A stretch of DNA of 64,000 bases, taken from the NCBI RefSeq assembly GCF_021390645.1, contig NZ_JAJEJT010000002.1, forward strand, positions 868,001 to 932,000, read 5' to 3'. Positions 28,305-36,899 of the stretch are shown in pieces. Below the pieces are notes generated by a model. That model was not told the DNA's origin, ran no database searches, and saw nothing but the letters and a program-made list of their open reading frames with translations. Made by a program: the position numbers and the translations under genes. This DNA comes from Paraburkholderia flagellata. Lineage in GTDB: Bacteria > Pseudomonadota > Gammaproteobacteria > Burkholderiales > Burkholderiaceae. Positions within the stretch are counted from its first letter, which is position 1. Every line of letters begins with the position of its first letter.

Positions 28305-28331
28305 CCGCGAGCGGGAACGCCTCGCTCGCGG
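28305..28331 (+). terminator. Intercistronic hairpin after the gamma-glutamyltransferase gene
   Basis: Perfect 9-bp stem CCGCGAGCG / CGCTCGCGG with a 9-nt loop, between the gamma-glutamyltransferase gene and the MHS transporter gene. No T run follows, so it may be a partial terminator or an mRNA-stabilising hairpin rather than a full stop. Confidence 0.4.
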
Positions 28332-28378
28332 TTCACGACCAACCATGAGTAGACCAAATAAAAAAGCAGGAGACTGAT

Positions 28379-29707
28379 ATGGAGACCGGTTCATCGGCTT
28401 CGAGAGCGCCGCTCAGCCGCGGCATGGTGCGCCGCATCGTGTTCTCCTCGTCGATCGGCAATGCGCTCGAGTGGTTCGACTTCCTCGTGTATGGCTACTT
28501 CGCGCCGATCATCGCGAAGCAGTTCTTTCCCGTGCACGATGAATGGCTCTCCACGCTGCTGGCCGTCGGCACCTTCGGCATCTCTTTTCTCATGCGTCCG
28601 CTCGGTGCGATCGTGCTGGGCATCTACGGTGATCGCAAGGGGCGCAAGGCGGCGCTCACGCTTGCCATCGCGCTCATGATGGCGGGCACGCTCGCCATGG
28701 CGGTCATGCCGCCGTATGCGTCGATCGGCATCGCGGCGCCGCTCCTGATCCTGCTCGCGCGACTCGTGCAGGGCTTTGCGGTGGGCGGCGAATTCGGCAG
28801 CGCGACGGCGTTCATGGTCGAGCACAGCACCGCGAAGCGCGGCTATTACGCGAGTTGGCAGTTCGCGAGCCAGGGCGCGGCGGCGATTCTCGCGGCGTCG
28901 TTCGGCGGCGCGCTCGCATGGTGGCTGCCGCCCGAACAACTGCAGGCCTGGGGCTGGCGCGTTCCGTTCTTCTTCGGGCTCGTGCTTGGACCCGTGGGCT
29001 GGTACATCCGCTCGCATCTGGACGAGACGCCTGAATTCATCGCAAACCAGCAGGCGCAGAGTACACAGGATGCGCGCGCAACGAAGGAGCCTGGGCTCGG
29101 CCGCCAATGGGTGAACCTGCTGCTCGCCGTCGGTATCGTTGCGCAGTCCACCGTTGGCGTCTATATCCTCCAGCTCTACATGCCGATGTACGCGGTGAAG
29201 CAGCTCCATATGGCGGCCGCAACGTCGTTCGGCGTCGTGGTGCTCAATGGAGGCCTGCAGTTCGCGCTCTCGCCGGTCATGGGGGCGCTCTCGGACCGCA
29301 TCGGACGCATTCGCATCATGCTGACCACGTCGATCCTGCTTGCTTCGCTCACCTATCCGATGTTCGCGCTATTGCAGCGTCACCCCACGCTCGGCTGGCT
29401 GCTCGTGCTCCAGGGCGCGGCGGGCATATTCAAGGCGGCCTATTCGGGCCCGATGCCCGCGCTGATGTCGGAGATCTTTCCGGTGCGCGTGCGCTCGGCC
29501 GGGCTTTCCATCGCATATAGCGTTGGCGTGACGCTCTTTGGCGGCTTCGCGCCGACGATCGCCGAAGTGCTGATTCACGTGACGGGCGATACGCTCGCGC
29601 CCGCGTATTACGTGTCGGTTGCGGCCGTGATCTCGGGTGTTTCGCTCGCGATCGTGGGTTGGCGCACGATGCGGCAGGCTTCGATGCGGGCCACGCTCGC
29701 GAGCTGA
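28379..29707 (+). CDS. MFS transporter, metabolite:H+ symporter (MHS) family
   Basis: A 442-residue twelve-segment carrier. MHS signatures are SSSIGNALEWFDFLVYGYFAPII near the N-end, the loop motif GIYGDRKGRKAAL (~80–92), RLVQGFAVGGEFGSATAFMVEH and HLDETPEF after TM6. Members import carboxylates, betaines or amino-acid derivatives (ShiA, KgtP, ProP). AGGAGA precedes the ATG by 6 bases. It follows the gamma-glutamyltransferase gene on the same strand, so it may supply that enzyme's substrate. Confidence 0.92.
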   Translation: METGSSASRAPLSRGMVRRIVFSSSIGNALEWFDFLVYGYFAPIIAKQFFPVHDEWLSTLLAVGTFGISFLMRPLGAIVLGIYGDRKGRKAALTLAIALMMAGTLAMAVMPPYASIGIAAPLLILLARLVQGFAVGGEFGSATAFMVEHSTAKRGYYASWQFASQGAAAILAASFGGALAWWLPPEQLQAWGWRVPFFFGLVLGPVGWYIRSHLDETPEFIANQQAQSTQDARATKEPGLGRQWVNLLLAVGIVAQSTVGVYILQLYMPMYAVKQLHMAAATSFGVVVLNGGLQFALSPVMGALSDRIGRIRIMLTTSILLASLTYPMFALLQRHPTLGWLLVLQGAAGIFKAAYSGPMPALMSEIFPVRVRSAGLSIAYSVGVTLFGGFAPTIAEVLIHVTGDTLAPAYYVSVAAVISGVSLAIVGWRTMRQASMRATLAS

Positions 29708-29917
29708 TGCGCAGAAGTCCGAACCGACCCGATTGATCTCGCGCCCGCAGAATCGCCCTTTAAAACAGGGCGTGAATGCGGGCGCGGTATTTTTTCACGA
29801 CTGCCTCGCGACTTCGTGTGGCGCTCGCTGAAGCGTCACGAAAGTGGTGATATAGTCGCCCCCTCACCGCCGTCCGGCGGGGCGAGCATTACGTTTTGTC
29901 AGGTTTCGGGAGAGTAT

Positions 29918-30166
29918 ATGGCAGTCGAATATCGTGGCTTTCGAGTCACTGTCGATGCGAAAGCAGACGCGACGGACACGCAATGGCTGTGCCGCGCGGT
30001 TTTGGAAGGTGTTGATGCACAAGTGGAAACGGCCAGGCTGCCTTCCGTGGAGCTTGCCATTCCCAAGCTGAAGATCGATGTGTTGATGGCGCTCAGCGCG
30101 GTCGAGCAGTCGGCCAAGCAAGCCGTCGACGAATTTTGGCACGCCAAGCAGCCGGAAATGGCTTGA
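29918..30166 (+). CDS. Small conserved hypothetical protein, 82 aa
   Basis: MAVEYRGFRVTVDAKADATD begins an 82-residue soluble protein; the pattern of alternating beta residues then a C-terminal helix (LMALSAVEQSAKQAVDEFWHAK) looks like a small alpha/beta domain. GGGAGAG lies 6 bases before the ATG at 29918, which decides the start over the longer frame from 29816. Family and role not recognised. Stand-alone gene. Confidence 0.75.
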   Translation: MAVEYRGFRVTVDAKADATDTQWLCRAVLEGVDAQVETARLPSVELAIPKLKIDVLMALSAVEQSAKQAVDEFWHAKQPEMA

Positions 30167-30211
30167 TGATTCAGGCGCAGGCAACCCCGATGCGGTTGCC
30201 GCGCCTCGCGC

Positions 30212-31183
30212 TCAACGCGCAGTGACTATCGCAGTAACCACATTCCGCGGCTTTCCTTCGTAATAAGCCGTAATGTTCTCGATGAGTTGGTCCGCAAGCG
30301 CCTGCATGGCTTCATCGCTCGCCCACGCAACGTGGGGTGTCAGGATGAACGCCGGGTGCGAGACGATCGCCTGGAACGGATGATCGGCAGGCAGCGGTTC
30401 CTGTGTCACGACATCGAAGCCCGCGCCTGAAATCGCGCCAGATTGCAGCGCGTCCACCAATGCCGCTTCGTTCACGAGCCCTCCTCGCGCCGTATTGATC
30501 AGCAACGGCCGCCGCTTCATGCGCGCGAACGCCGTGGCGTCGATCAGATCCCGCGTCTGCGCCGTCAGCGGACAGTGCAGCGTGATGATGTCACTTTCTT
30601 CCAGCAGCGTTTCGAGCGGCACGTAGCCCGCTTGTGCGTCGTTGCGCGTTTTGCGCGCGGCGAACAACACGCGCAGGCCGAGCGCGCGCCCCGTTTGCGC
30701 GACGGCTTGTCCGAGTGCGCCGTCGCCAATCACGCCGAGCGTCGAACCCGCGAGATTGCGGATCGGAAAATCGAAAAAGCAGAACTGTCCCGATTCGAGC
30801 CAGCGGCCAGCGCGCACGGCGTCGCGATACGCGGCCAGGCTGCGGCGCAGCGCGAATATCAGCGCGAACGTATGCTCCGGCACGCTGTTGCCGGCGTAGT
30901 CGCGCACGTTGCTCACGACGATGCCGCGCGCCGCGCAGGCAGGCAGATCGACGTTGTCCGTTCCTGTGGCCGCAATGGCGATCATTCGCAGGCGAGTCGC
31001 GCCGGCCAGCGCCTCCGCGGTGATGCGCGCCTTGTTCGTGATGACGATGTCGGCGTTGCGGATGCGCGCGGCGACCTCTTCGGGCGCGGTGCGCTCGAAC
31101 GTTTCCAGCGTGTGATCGAAAGGCAGCGGACGAAGCTGCGTCTGGGGCGCGAGCGTCGCGCGATCGAGAAAAACGACGTGCAT
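30212..31183 (-). CDS. D-2-hydroxyacid dehydrogenase (hydroxypyruvate/glycerate dehydrogenase type)
   Basis: A 323-residue NAD(P)-dependent enzyme reducing a 2-oxoacid to a D-2-hydroxyacid. The nucleotide-binding loop is GVIGDGALGQAVAQ (~147–160). The catalytic residues are Arg in INTARGGLVNE, Glu in FDVVTQEPLP and His in LTPHVAWAS. N-terminal NADIVITNKARIT fits the HprA branch. The start MHVVFLDRATL (31183) gives the usual beginning; the upstream extension is basic and unlike the family. Stand-alone; the exact oxoacid is not defined. Confidence 0.9.
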   Translation of the reverse strand: MHVVFLDRATLAPQTQLRPLPFDHTLETFERTAPEEVAARIRNADIVITNKARITAEALAGATRLRMIAIAATGTDNVDLPACAARGIVVSNVRDYAGNSVPEHTFALIFALRRSLAAYRDAVRAGRWLESGQFCFFDFPIRNLAGSTLGVIGDGALGQAVAQTGRALGLRVLFAARKTRNDAQAGYVPLETLLEESDIITLHCPLTAQTRDLIDATAFARMKRRPLLINTARGGLVNEAALVDALQSGAISGAGFDVVTQEPLPADHPFQAIVSHPAFILTPHVAWASDEAMQALADQLIENITAYYEGKPRNVVTAIVTAR

Positions 31184-31457
31184 GGTTTCTGGCCTGAGCG
31201 AAAGAGGGGCAGTACGTCTATTGTCGCGCACCGGGCGTTACGGTGGTTTGCTCGATCCGCCAACTGACTTTCCGATGAGGAAATTCGCAGCAACGTCGCG
31301 CACGAAATGAAACGACGCGACCCCCATGAGCGTGTCGAGTGATCTCGCAGACTTTCCATTTGCTCAAGCCAGATTGAGAAAGCATCGATTATCAAAGGGT
31401 GCGGTCAGGTCCATCATGTCTCCCATAGTCAGTCGCAGTCAGTCAGGAGACACAGCC

Positions 31458-32648
31458 ATGCCACGACCACTCGAAGGAATCCGCGTTCTGGAGCTCGGAC
31501 AGCTCATCGCGGGTCCGTTTGCAGGCCGCATGCTCGCCGAATTCGGCGCGAGCGTCACCAAGGTGGAGCCGCCCGGCGTGGGCGATCCGCTGCGCAAGTG
31601 GCGTCTGCTGCACGACGGCACGTCGGTCTGGTGGGCAGCGCAGTCGCGCAACAAGGAATCCATCACGCTTGATCTGCGCACGCCCGAAGGGCAGGACGTG
31701 ATTCGCCGTCTCGTCGCGCAAACCGACGTGCTGATCGAAAATTTCCGCCCCGGTACGCTCGAAGGCTGGGGCCTCGGCTGGGACGAACTCAGCGCGATCA
31801 ATCCCGGCCTCATCATGTTGCGCGTTTCGGGCTATGGGCAGACGGGCCCGTATCGCGACCGGCCCGGTTTCGGCGTGGTCGCCGAAGCAATGGGCGGCCT
31901 GCGCCATCTGAGCGGCGAGCCCGGGCGCACGCCGGTGCGCGTGGGCATCTCGATCGGCGATTCGCTCTCCGCGTTGCATGGCGTGATCGGCATCCTGCTC
32001 GCGCTGCGGCACCGCGAACAGCAGGGCGGCCAGGGCCAGGTCGTGGATGTCGCGCTCTACGAGTCGGTCTTCAACATGATGGAAAGCCTGTTGCCCGAGT
32101 ATTCGGTGTTCGGCGCCGTGCGTCAGCCGGCGGGCAGCAGCCTGCCCGGCATCGCGCCGAGCAACGCCTACCGTTGCAGTGACGGCAAGTATGCACTGAT
32201 CGCGGGCAACGGCGACAGCATCTATCGCCGCCTGATGGAGTTGATCGGACGCCCGGACCTGGGCAACGACCCCGCGCTCGCGCAGAACGACGGACGGGTC
32301 GCGCAGGTCGAGCGCATTGACGCCGCCATCGGCGAGTGGACCGCGCGCCATACGCTCGATCAGGTGCTCGCGGCGCTCAACGAAGCGCGCATTCCGGCGG
32401 GTCGCATATACGATGTCGCGGACATCGCGGCCGATCCGCATTACCACGCGCGCCAGATGATCGTGGACGACACCTTGCCCGACGGCACAGCAGTGCAGGT
32501 GCCGGGCGTGGTGCCCAAACTGTGCGGCACGCCGGGTACGATCGAGCGCAGCGCGCCGAAGCTCGGCGAGCATACCGACACGGTGCTGGAATCGATAGGC
32601 GTGGACGCCGCAACGCGCGCAGCATGGCGCGCGCGCGGCGTGATTTGA
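31458..32648 (+). CDS. CaiB/BaiF-type class III CoA-transferase
   Basis: A 396-residue enzyme moving CoA between carboxylic acids. Family signatures are GIRVLELGQLIAGPFAGRMLAEFGA-type N-end, KVEPPGVGDPLR, ENFRPGTLEGWGLG, GYGQTGPYRDRPGF and the GISIGDSLSALHG segment with the catalytic Asp. AGGAGA lies 8 bases before the ATG at 31458. The next gene, encoding an HMG-CoA-lyase-type enzyme, starts 0–15 bp after its stop, so the pair likely activates and then cleaves one substrate, for example a 3-hydroxy-3-methyl dicarboxylic acid (inference). Confidence 0.92.
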   Translation: MPRPLEGIRVLELGQLIAGPFAGRMLAEFGASVTKVEPPGVGDPLRKWRLLHDGTSVWWAAQSRNKESITLDLRTPEGQDVIRRLVAQTDVLIENFRPGTLEGWGLGWDELSAINPGLIMLRVSGYGQTGPYRDRPGFGVVAEAMGGLRHLSGEPGRTPVRVGISIGDSLSALHGVIGILLALRHREQQGGQGQVVDVALYESVFNMMESLLPEYSVFGAVRQPAGSSLPGIAPSNAYRCSDGKYALIAGNGDSIYRRLMELIGRPDLGNDPALAQNDGRVAQVERIDAAIGEWTARHTLDQVLAALNEARIPAGRIYDVADIAADPHYHARQMIVDDTLPDGTAVQVPGVVPKLCGTPGTIERSAPKLGEHTDTVLESIGVDAATRAAWRARGVI

Positions 32649-32663
32649 ATGGAGAGCGGCAAA

Positions 32664-33641
32664 ATGACGATCGGAAATAAAGAAAACTTCAAGGGCAAAG
32701 TGCTGTATCTCAACGAAGTCGCGACGCGCGATGGTTTCCAGAACGAAGCCGCTTTCATCGACACCGACGACAAGATTGCGCTGATCGATCGCCTGAGCGC
32801 ATGCGGCTACGCGAAGATCGAAGTGACCTCGTTCACGTCGCCCAAGGCGATTCCCGCACTGCGCGATGCCGAGGCGGTGATGCATGGCATCAAGCGCGTG
32901 CCGGGCGTCGTCTACACGGTGCTCGTGCCGAACGTGCGTGGCGCGGAGCGCGCGCTATCGTGCAATGTGAATGAAGTGAACCTCGTGATGTCGGTGAGCG
33001 AGACGCACAATCGCACCAACTTGCGCATGACGCGCGAGCAGTCGTTCGCGCAGTTGCACGACGTGATCGATACGGTGCGCGGCACGGGCGTGGCGATCAA
33101 TGTTTCGCTCTCCACAGCAATGGGCTGCCCGATGGAAGGCGACGTGCCCGTTGAGAACGTGCTCGGCTGGATGCGGCGTTTCGCCGAACTGGGCGTGCAG
33201 GGCGTCACGCTTTGCGATACGACCGGCATGGCGCATCCCGCACAGGTGCGGGCGCTGTGCGAGCGCGCGTCGCAGGCGTTTGGCGCGCTTGAGCTTACGC
33301 TGCACTTCCACAATACGCGCGGCATGGCGCTTGCCAATACGCTCGCGGCGCTCGACGCGGGCATCGTGCGCTTCGACGCCTCGCTCGGCGGCCTGGGCGG
33401 CTGTCCGTACGCGCCGGGCGCGAGCGGCAACGTATGCACGGAAGAACTCGTGCACATGCTCGAACTCGACGGCTACGACACCGGCGTCAATCTCGCCGCC
33501 GTGCTCGATGCCGCCGCGCTATTGCCTGGCCTGATCGGCCACGACGTGCCGAGCCAGATTCTCAAGGCTGGCCGCCGCCTCGACCTGCATCCGGTTCCCG
33601 AACAGGCGCAAGGCATGCCCGTGCAACGGGCGTTCTCATGA
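32664..33641 (+). CDS. Hydroxymethylglutaryl-CoA lyase-type enzyme
   Basis: A 325-residue TIM-barrel lyase of the HMGL family. It has NEVATRDGFQNE (metal/substrate site ~15–26), the metal-ligand segment LTLHFHNTRGMALAN and the signature GGLGGCPYAPGASGN with the active-site Cys. It would split an acyl-CoA such as HMG-CoA into acetyl-CoA plus a keto acid. GGAG sits 9 bases before the ATG at 32664; an ATG at 32649, directly after the CoA-transferase stop, is also in frame. It is coupled to the CoA-transferase gene and followed by a VOC gene. Absence of leucine-pathway genes argues against a plain leucine role. Confidence 0.9.
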   Translation: MTIGNKENFKGKVLYLNEVATRDGFQNEAAFIDTDDKIALIDRLSACGYAKIEVTSFTSPKAIPALRDAEAVMHGIKRVPGVVYTVLVPNVRGAERALSCNVNEVNLVMSVSETHNRTNLRMTREQSFAQLHDVIDTVRGTGVAINVSLSTAMGCPMEGDVPVENVLGWMRRFAELGVQGVTLCDTTGMAHPAQVRALCERASQAFGALELTLHFHNTRGMALANTLAALDAGIVRFDASLGGLGGCPYAPGASGNVCTEELVHMLELDGYDTGVNLAAVLDAAALLPGLIGHDVPSQILKAGRRLDLHPVPEQAQGMPVQRAFS

Positions 33642-33654
33642 CAAGGAGCGAAGC

Positions 33655-34038
33655 ATGGCGTTAATCGACCACCTCGACCACCTGGTGCTGACCTGCGTGG
33701 ACCCTGAAGCGACGAAGCACTTCTATACGGAGGTGTTGCAGATGCAACTGGAGACCTTCGGCGCGGGGCGGCTTGCGTTTCGCTTCGGCAACCAGAAGAT
33801 CAATCTGCACGTGCGTGGCGCGGAATTCGAGCCCAAGGCGCATGTGCCGGTGCCGGGCGCGCTCGATCTGTGCTTCATCGCCTCGGTGCCGCTCGACGCG
33901 GTGATCGCGCATCTCGCTCAGAAGAACTGGCCGATCGTCGAAGGTCCCGTCGAGCGCACGGGCGCGACGCAGAAAATCCGCTCCGTTTATGTGCGTGACC
34001 CGGATCTGAACCTCATCGAAATTTCCGAGCTGATTTAG
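33655..34038 (+). CDS. VOC family protein (glyoxalase/dioxygenase fold)
   Basis: A 127-residue metalloprotein of the vicinal oxygen chelate fold: DHLDHLVLTCVDPEATKHFY at the N-end and VYVRDPDLNLIEISEL at the C-end, with His and Glu at the usual metal positions. Ribosome site AAGGAG precedes the ATG. It follows the CoA-transferase and lyase genes and may isomerise, epimerise or cleave an intermediate of the same pathway; the reaction cannot be assigned from sequence. Confidence 0.88.
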   Translation: MALIDHLDHLVLTCVDPEATKHFYTEVLQMQLETFGAGRLAFRFGNQKINLHVRGAEFEPKAHVPVPGALDLCFIASVPLDAVIAHLAQKNWPIVEGPVERTGATQKIRSVYVRDPDLNLIEISELI

Positions 34039-34190
34039 ACCGGTTCACTAATCTCGCCAGCTATCGCCGTTGCACCGGAGGGCGCCGGCGCAGCGGCGAG
34101 CGCGCCGGCCCGCTTGGCCGGAACGCGCACGTGCATCCCAGCGCGCTCCGCTTCGCCATCCTCCGATCCGCACTTCCTCCCGAGCCCGCG

Positions 34191-35138
34191 ATGCAGGACA
34201 ATCGTCTCTCGCGCGGCCTTGCCCCAATCATCATGGTCAATCCACTTCACTTCGATCTGCAATCGCTGCGGGTCTTTCTGCTCGTCGCGGAACATGGCAG
34301 CCTCACCAAGGCCGCCGAGCACGGGCAGCTCACGCTTTCGGCCGTCAGCAAGCGCATTGCCGAGCTTGAAAGCGTGACCGACTGCGCCTTGTTCATCCGC
34401 CGCGCGCGCGGCGTGGATCTCACGCCCGCGGGGCACGCGCTGCTCGAGCACGCCACGCGCGTGGTCGATCAGGTGAATCGTATGGCCACCGAAATGAGCG
34501 ACTACGCCGCCGGTGTGCGTGGGCATGTGCGCATGTGGGCGAATACGTCGGCGATCGTGCAGTTTCTGCCCGTCGATCTCGCGTGCTTCCTGAATGAGCA
34601 TCCGGGCATCAAGGTCAGTCTCGAAGAACGGCTGAGCCACGAAATCGTCGAGGCGCTCGGTGCGGGCAAGGCCGACCTCGGCGTGTTTGCCGACAACGTG
34701 CCCGCGCCCGGCATCGAGCGGCGGCTCTATCGCCGCGACGAACTGGTGCTGCTCGTGCCGCGCAGCCATCGCTTTGCCGGGCTCGACGTCGTCCGTTTCG
34801 CGGATACGCTCGACGAAGACTACGTGGGCCTGAGCGACGGCAGCTCGCTGCTCGCGCGCATGACGGACGCGGCGTTCGCCATTGAACGATCGCTCAAGCT
34901 GCGCATCCAGGCTTCGAACTTCGACGGCGTGTTTCGGATGATCGAAGCGGGGCTCGGCATCGGCGTGCTGCCGCGCGACGCGGTGAGCGACGAGCGCGGT
35001 AAGGCCGGCGTCGTCAAGGTCAAGCTGGCGGACACGTGGGCTACGCGCACGCTGTGGATCGGGATAAAGGCCGATAGCGCGCCAAGCTCGGACATCGTGA
35101 GCCTGTTCGACTACATGTCGTCGCGCGCGGCGCAATGA
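34191..35138 (+). CDS. LysR-family regulator of the CoA-transferase/lyase module
   Basis: A ~315-residue regulator with an HTH in LQSLRVFLLVAEHGSLTKAAEHGQLTLSAVSKRIAELE (described by position ~20–58) and an effector domain ending ASNFDGVFRMIEAGLGIGVLPRDAV. Two in-frame ATGs are possible, 34191 and 34233, neither with a clear ribosome site. It lies 152 bp after the VOC gene on the same strand and converges with the MFS carrier gene, so it probably controls this module. Confidence 0.88.
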   Translation: MQDNRLSRGLAPIIMVNPLHFDLQSLRVFLLVAEHGSLTKAAEHGQLTLSAVSKRIAELESVTDCALFIRRARGVDLTPAGHALLEHATRVVDQVNRMATEMSDYAAGVRGHVRMWANTSAIVQFLPVDLACFLNEHPGIKVSLEERLSHEIVEALGAGKADLGVFADNVPAPGIERRLYRRDELVLLVPRSHRFAGLDVVRFADTLDEDYVGLSDGSSLLARMTDAAFAIERSLKLRIQASNFDGVFRMIEAGLGIGVLPRDAVSDERGKAGVVKVKLADTWATRTLWIGIKADSAPSSDIVSLFDYMSSRAAQ

Positions 35139-35142
35139 AAAC

Positions 35143-35176
35143 CGGGGCGGCGCCGCATGACGCGGCAGCCGCCCCG
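35143..35176 (-). terminator. Intrinsic terminator of the MFS carrier gene
   Basis: Two-tier stem: CGGGGCGGC (35143–35151) pairs with GCCGCCCCG (35168–35176), and inside it GCCGC pairs with GCGGC around ATGAC. On the minus strand GGTTTTCATT follows, so it ends the MFS transcript; it may also block readthrough from the LysR gene. Confidence 0.75.
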
Positions 35177-35207
35177 ATGATCCAGGGACGCTCGAGGAAT
35201 CAGCCGG

Positions 35208-36653
35208 TCAGACCGGATTGATCTCGTCCTGGCTGCGGCGCGTCGTGAGCGGCCCGAGCGCACGCAGGGTCACGGCGACGATGGCCAGCGCGGCGGAGAT
35301 CACGCCGAACATTGCGATCGGGCCGTGCTGCGTGAGCACCGGCAAGAGGATGAACGGCAGGGCGCTGCTCATGATGCGCGAAAGCGAATACGTGCTGCCA
35401 ATAGCGGTCGATCTGACGCTGGCCGGAAAAATCTCGGCCTGGTACACGTGATAAGCGTTGCTGAACACATTCGACGCACAGGTCGTCAGCACGCCGAAGC
35501 AAACGATCAAGGCAGCCTGCCCGGAATACGCGAAGCCAAGCCCAAAAATCGCAATGGAGATGAGCGAGGCGATCACGAGCGTGCGGCGCTCGATCCAGTT
35601 CAGCAGCGGCACGGAGAGCAACGAGCCGATCGGGTAGCCGAGAAACGAGAGCGCGACGAAGAGCGTGCTGCCCGTGACGTCGATGCCGCGGCTTTTCACG
35701 ACCACGCCGGCAAGCGTGCCGAAGCCGTAATAGCCGAAGGCCTGGAACAGGTGAAACACGACGAGCATGAAGTAGCGCTTGTCATAGGGTGCACGCCGCA
35801 GCACGGCGATGCGCTCGGAGAGGCGCAGCGGGTGCTGGCGCGTTTGCGGCTCGGCAAAGCGCTTGGGCATCTGTGCGCCGGCGCTTTGCGCGAAGCGGCC
35901 GAGCATCGCATAGGCTTCGTCGTTGCGTCCTTGCGCCAGCAGCCAGCGCGGGCTTTCGGGCAGGCGATGCTGCACGGCCAGCACGAACAGGGCGCCAAGG
36001 CTGCCGATGGCGAGAATGATGCGCCACCCCGCGACTCCGCCGAGATGCAGCGGGTTGAGCCAAACCGCGAGGAAGCCGACCAGCGGCACTGCGACATACG
36101 ACGTGGTATAGGCCCACGCAGCGAGCCGGCCGCGCTTTTCCTTCGGCAGAATCTCCGAAAGAAAACTGTCCGCCACCGGATAGATCGCGCCGACGCCGAC
36201 GCCGGTCAGAAAACGGCAGACCACGAGCATGGTGGCGTTCACGGAGAATGCGGCGAGCAGCGAGAACGCGCTGTACCACACGAGCGTGAACAGGAAAGCG
36301 CGCCGCCGGCCGATGCGGTCGGCGAGACTGCCGAGAAACAGCGAGCCAAAAAACATGCCGACGAAGGCCGAGGCGAGCAGGAGCTTGAACGCGAGGCTGT
36401 GCGCGTCGAGCCCATACTCGTTTTGCAGCGCTGCCCCGATCGAGCTGACGAGAAAGATCTCGTACATGTCGAAGAAAAGACCAATGCCGATCACCCACAC
36501 CACGAAGCGATGCAGCGCGCCCACGGGCATGTCGTCCATGAAGCTGCCGAGCGTGATGCTTTGGGGGCTCGGAAACGCGGCGTCCGCGGCTAGCGGGCGG
36601 GTAGGCGCTTCGCCCGGCGCGTCGCCGCCGAGGTCCAGGGGATGGCTGTTCAT
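35208..36653 (-). CDS. MFS transporter (sugar/aromatic-acid carrier type)
   Basis: A 481-residue twelve-segment carrier. Motifs include GIGLFFDMYEIFLVSS in TM1, the loop motif GSLADRIGRRRAFLFT (~120–135), FLTGVGVGAIYPVADSFLSEILPKEKRGR and PESPRWLLAQGR after TM6. Such carriers import organic acids or sugars. MNSHPLDLGG at 36653 is chosen because GGAGACAG precedes it; the in-frame extension to 36833 is non-coding. It converges on the CoA-transferase/lyase module and is a good candidate for its uptake system (inference). Confidence 0.9.
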   Translation of the reverse strand: MNSHPLDLGGDAPGEAPTRPLAADAAFPSPQSITLGSFMDDMPVGALHRFVVWVIGIGLFFDMYEIFLVSSIGAALQNEYGLDAHSLAFKLLLASAFVGMFFGSLFLGSLADRIGRRRAFLFTLVWYSAFSLLAAFSVNATMLVVCRFLTGVGVGAIYPVADSFLSEILPKEKRGRLAAWAYTTSYVAVPLVGFLAVWLNPLHLGGVAGWRIILAIGSLGALFVLAVQHRLPESPRWLLAQGRNDEAYAMLGRFAQSAGAQMPKRFAEPQTRQHPLRLSERIAVLRRAPYDKRYFMLVVFHLFQAFGYYGFGTLAGVVVKSRGIDVTGSTLFVALSFLGYPIGSLLSVPLLNWIERRTLVIASLISIAIFGLGFAYSGQAALIVCFGVLTTCASNVFSNAYHVYQAEIFPASVRSTAIGSTYSLSRIMSSALPFILLPVLTQHGPIAMFGVISAALAIVAVTLRALGPLTTRRSQDEINPV

Positions 36654-36899
36654 GCTGTCTCCAGTATTTTTGATGCCGCGCCATGAGCCGCGGCCGGGGC
36701 GCGATTCCGTACGAACGATACGGATGAGGCGTGATGCAGAGTGTGGGAGATTTTCGCGAGCGCGAAAATTGAGGAAGGGTGAAGCGTGCTTTCCCGCGGG
36801 GAAAGGCTGGGGGTGGGGCGTCGCCCCCAGCACCCCGACCCGGACTACGTCACAACGATGACGCTGCTGCAGTGCTTCCGACTGGCCGAGGGGGATCGA

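Noticed and set aside
31427..31444. AGTCAGTC repeated twice before the CoA-transferase gene
   Set aside because: A short simple repeat next to the ribosome site; no regulator known to use it and it is too short to call.
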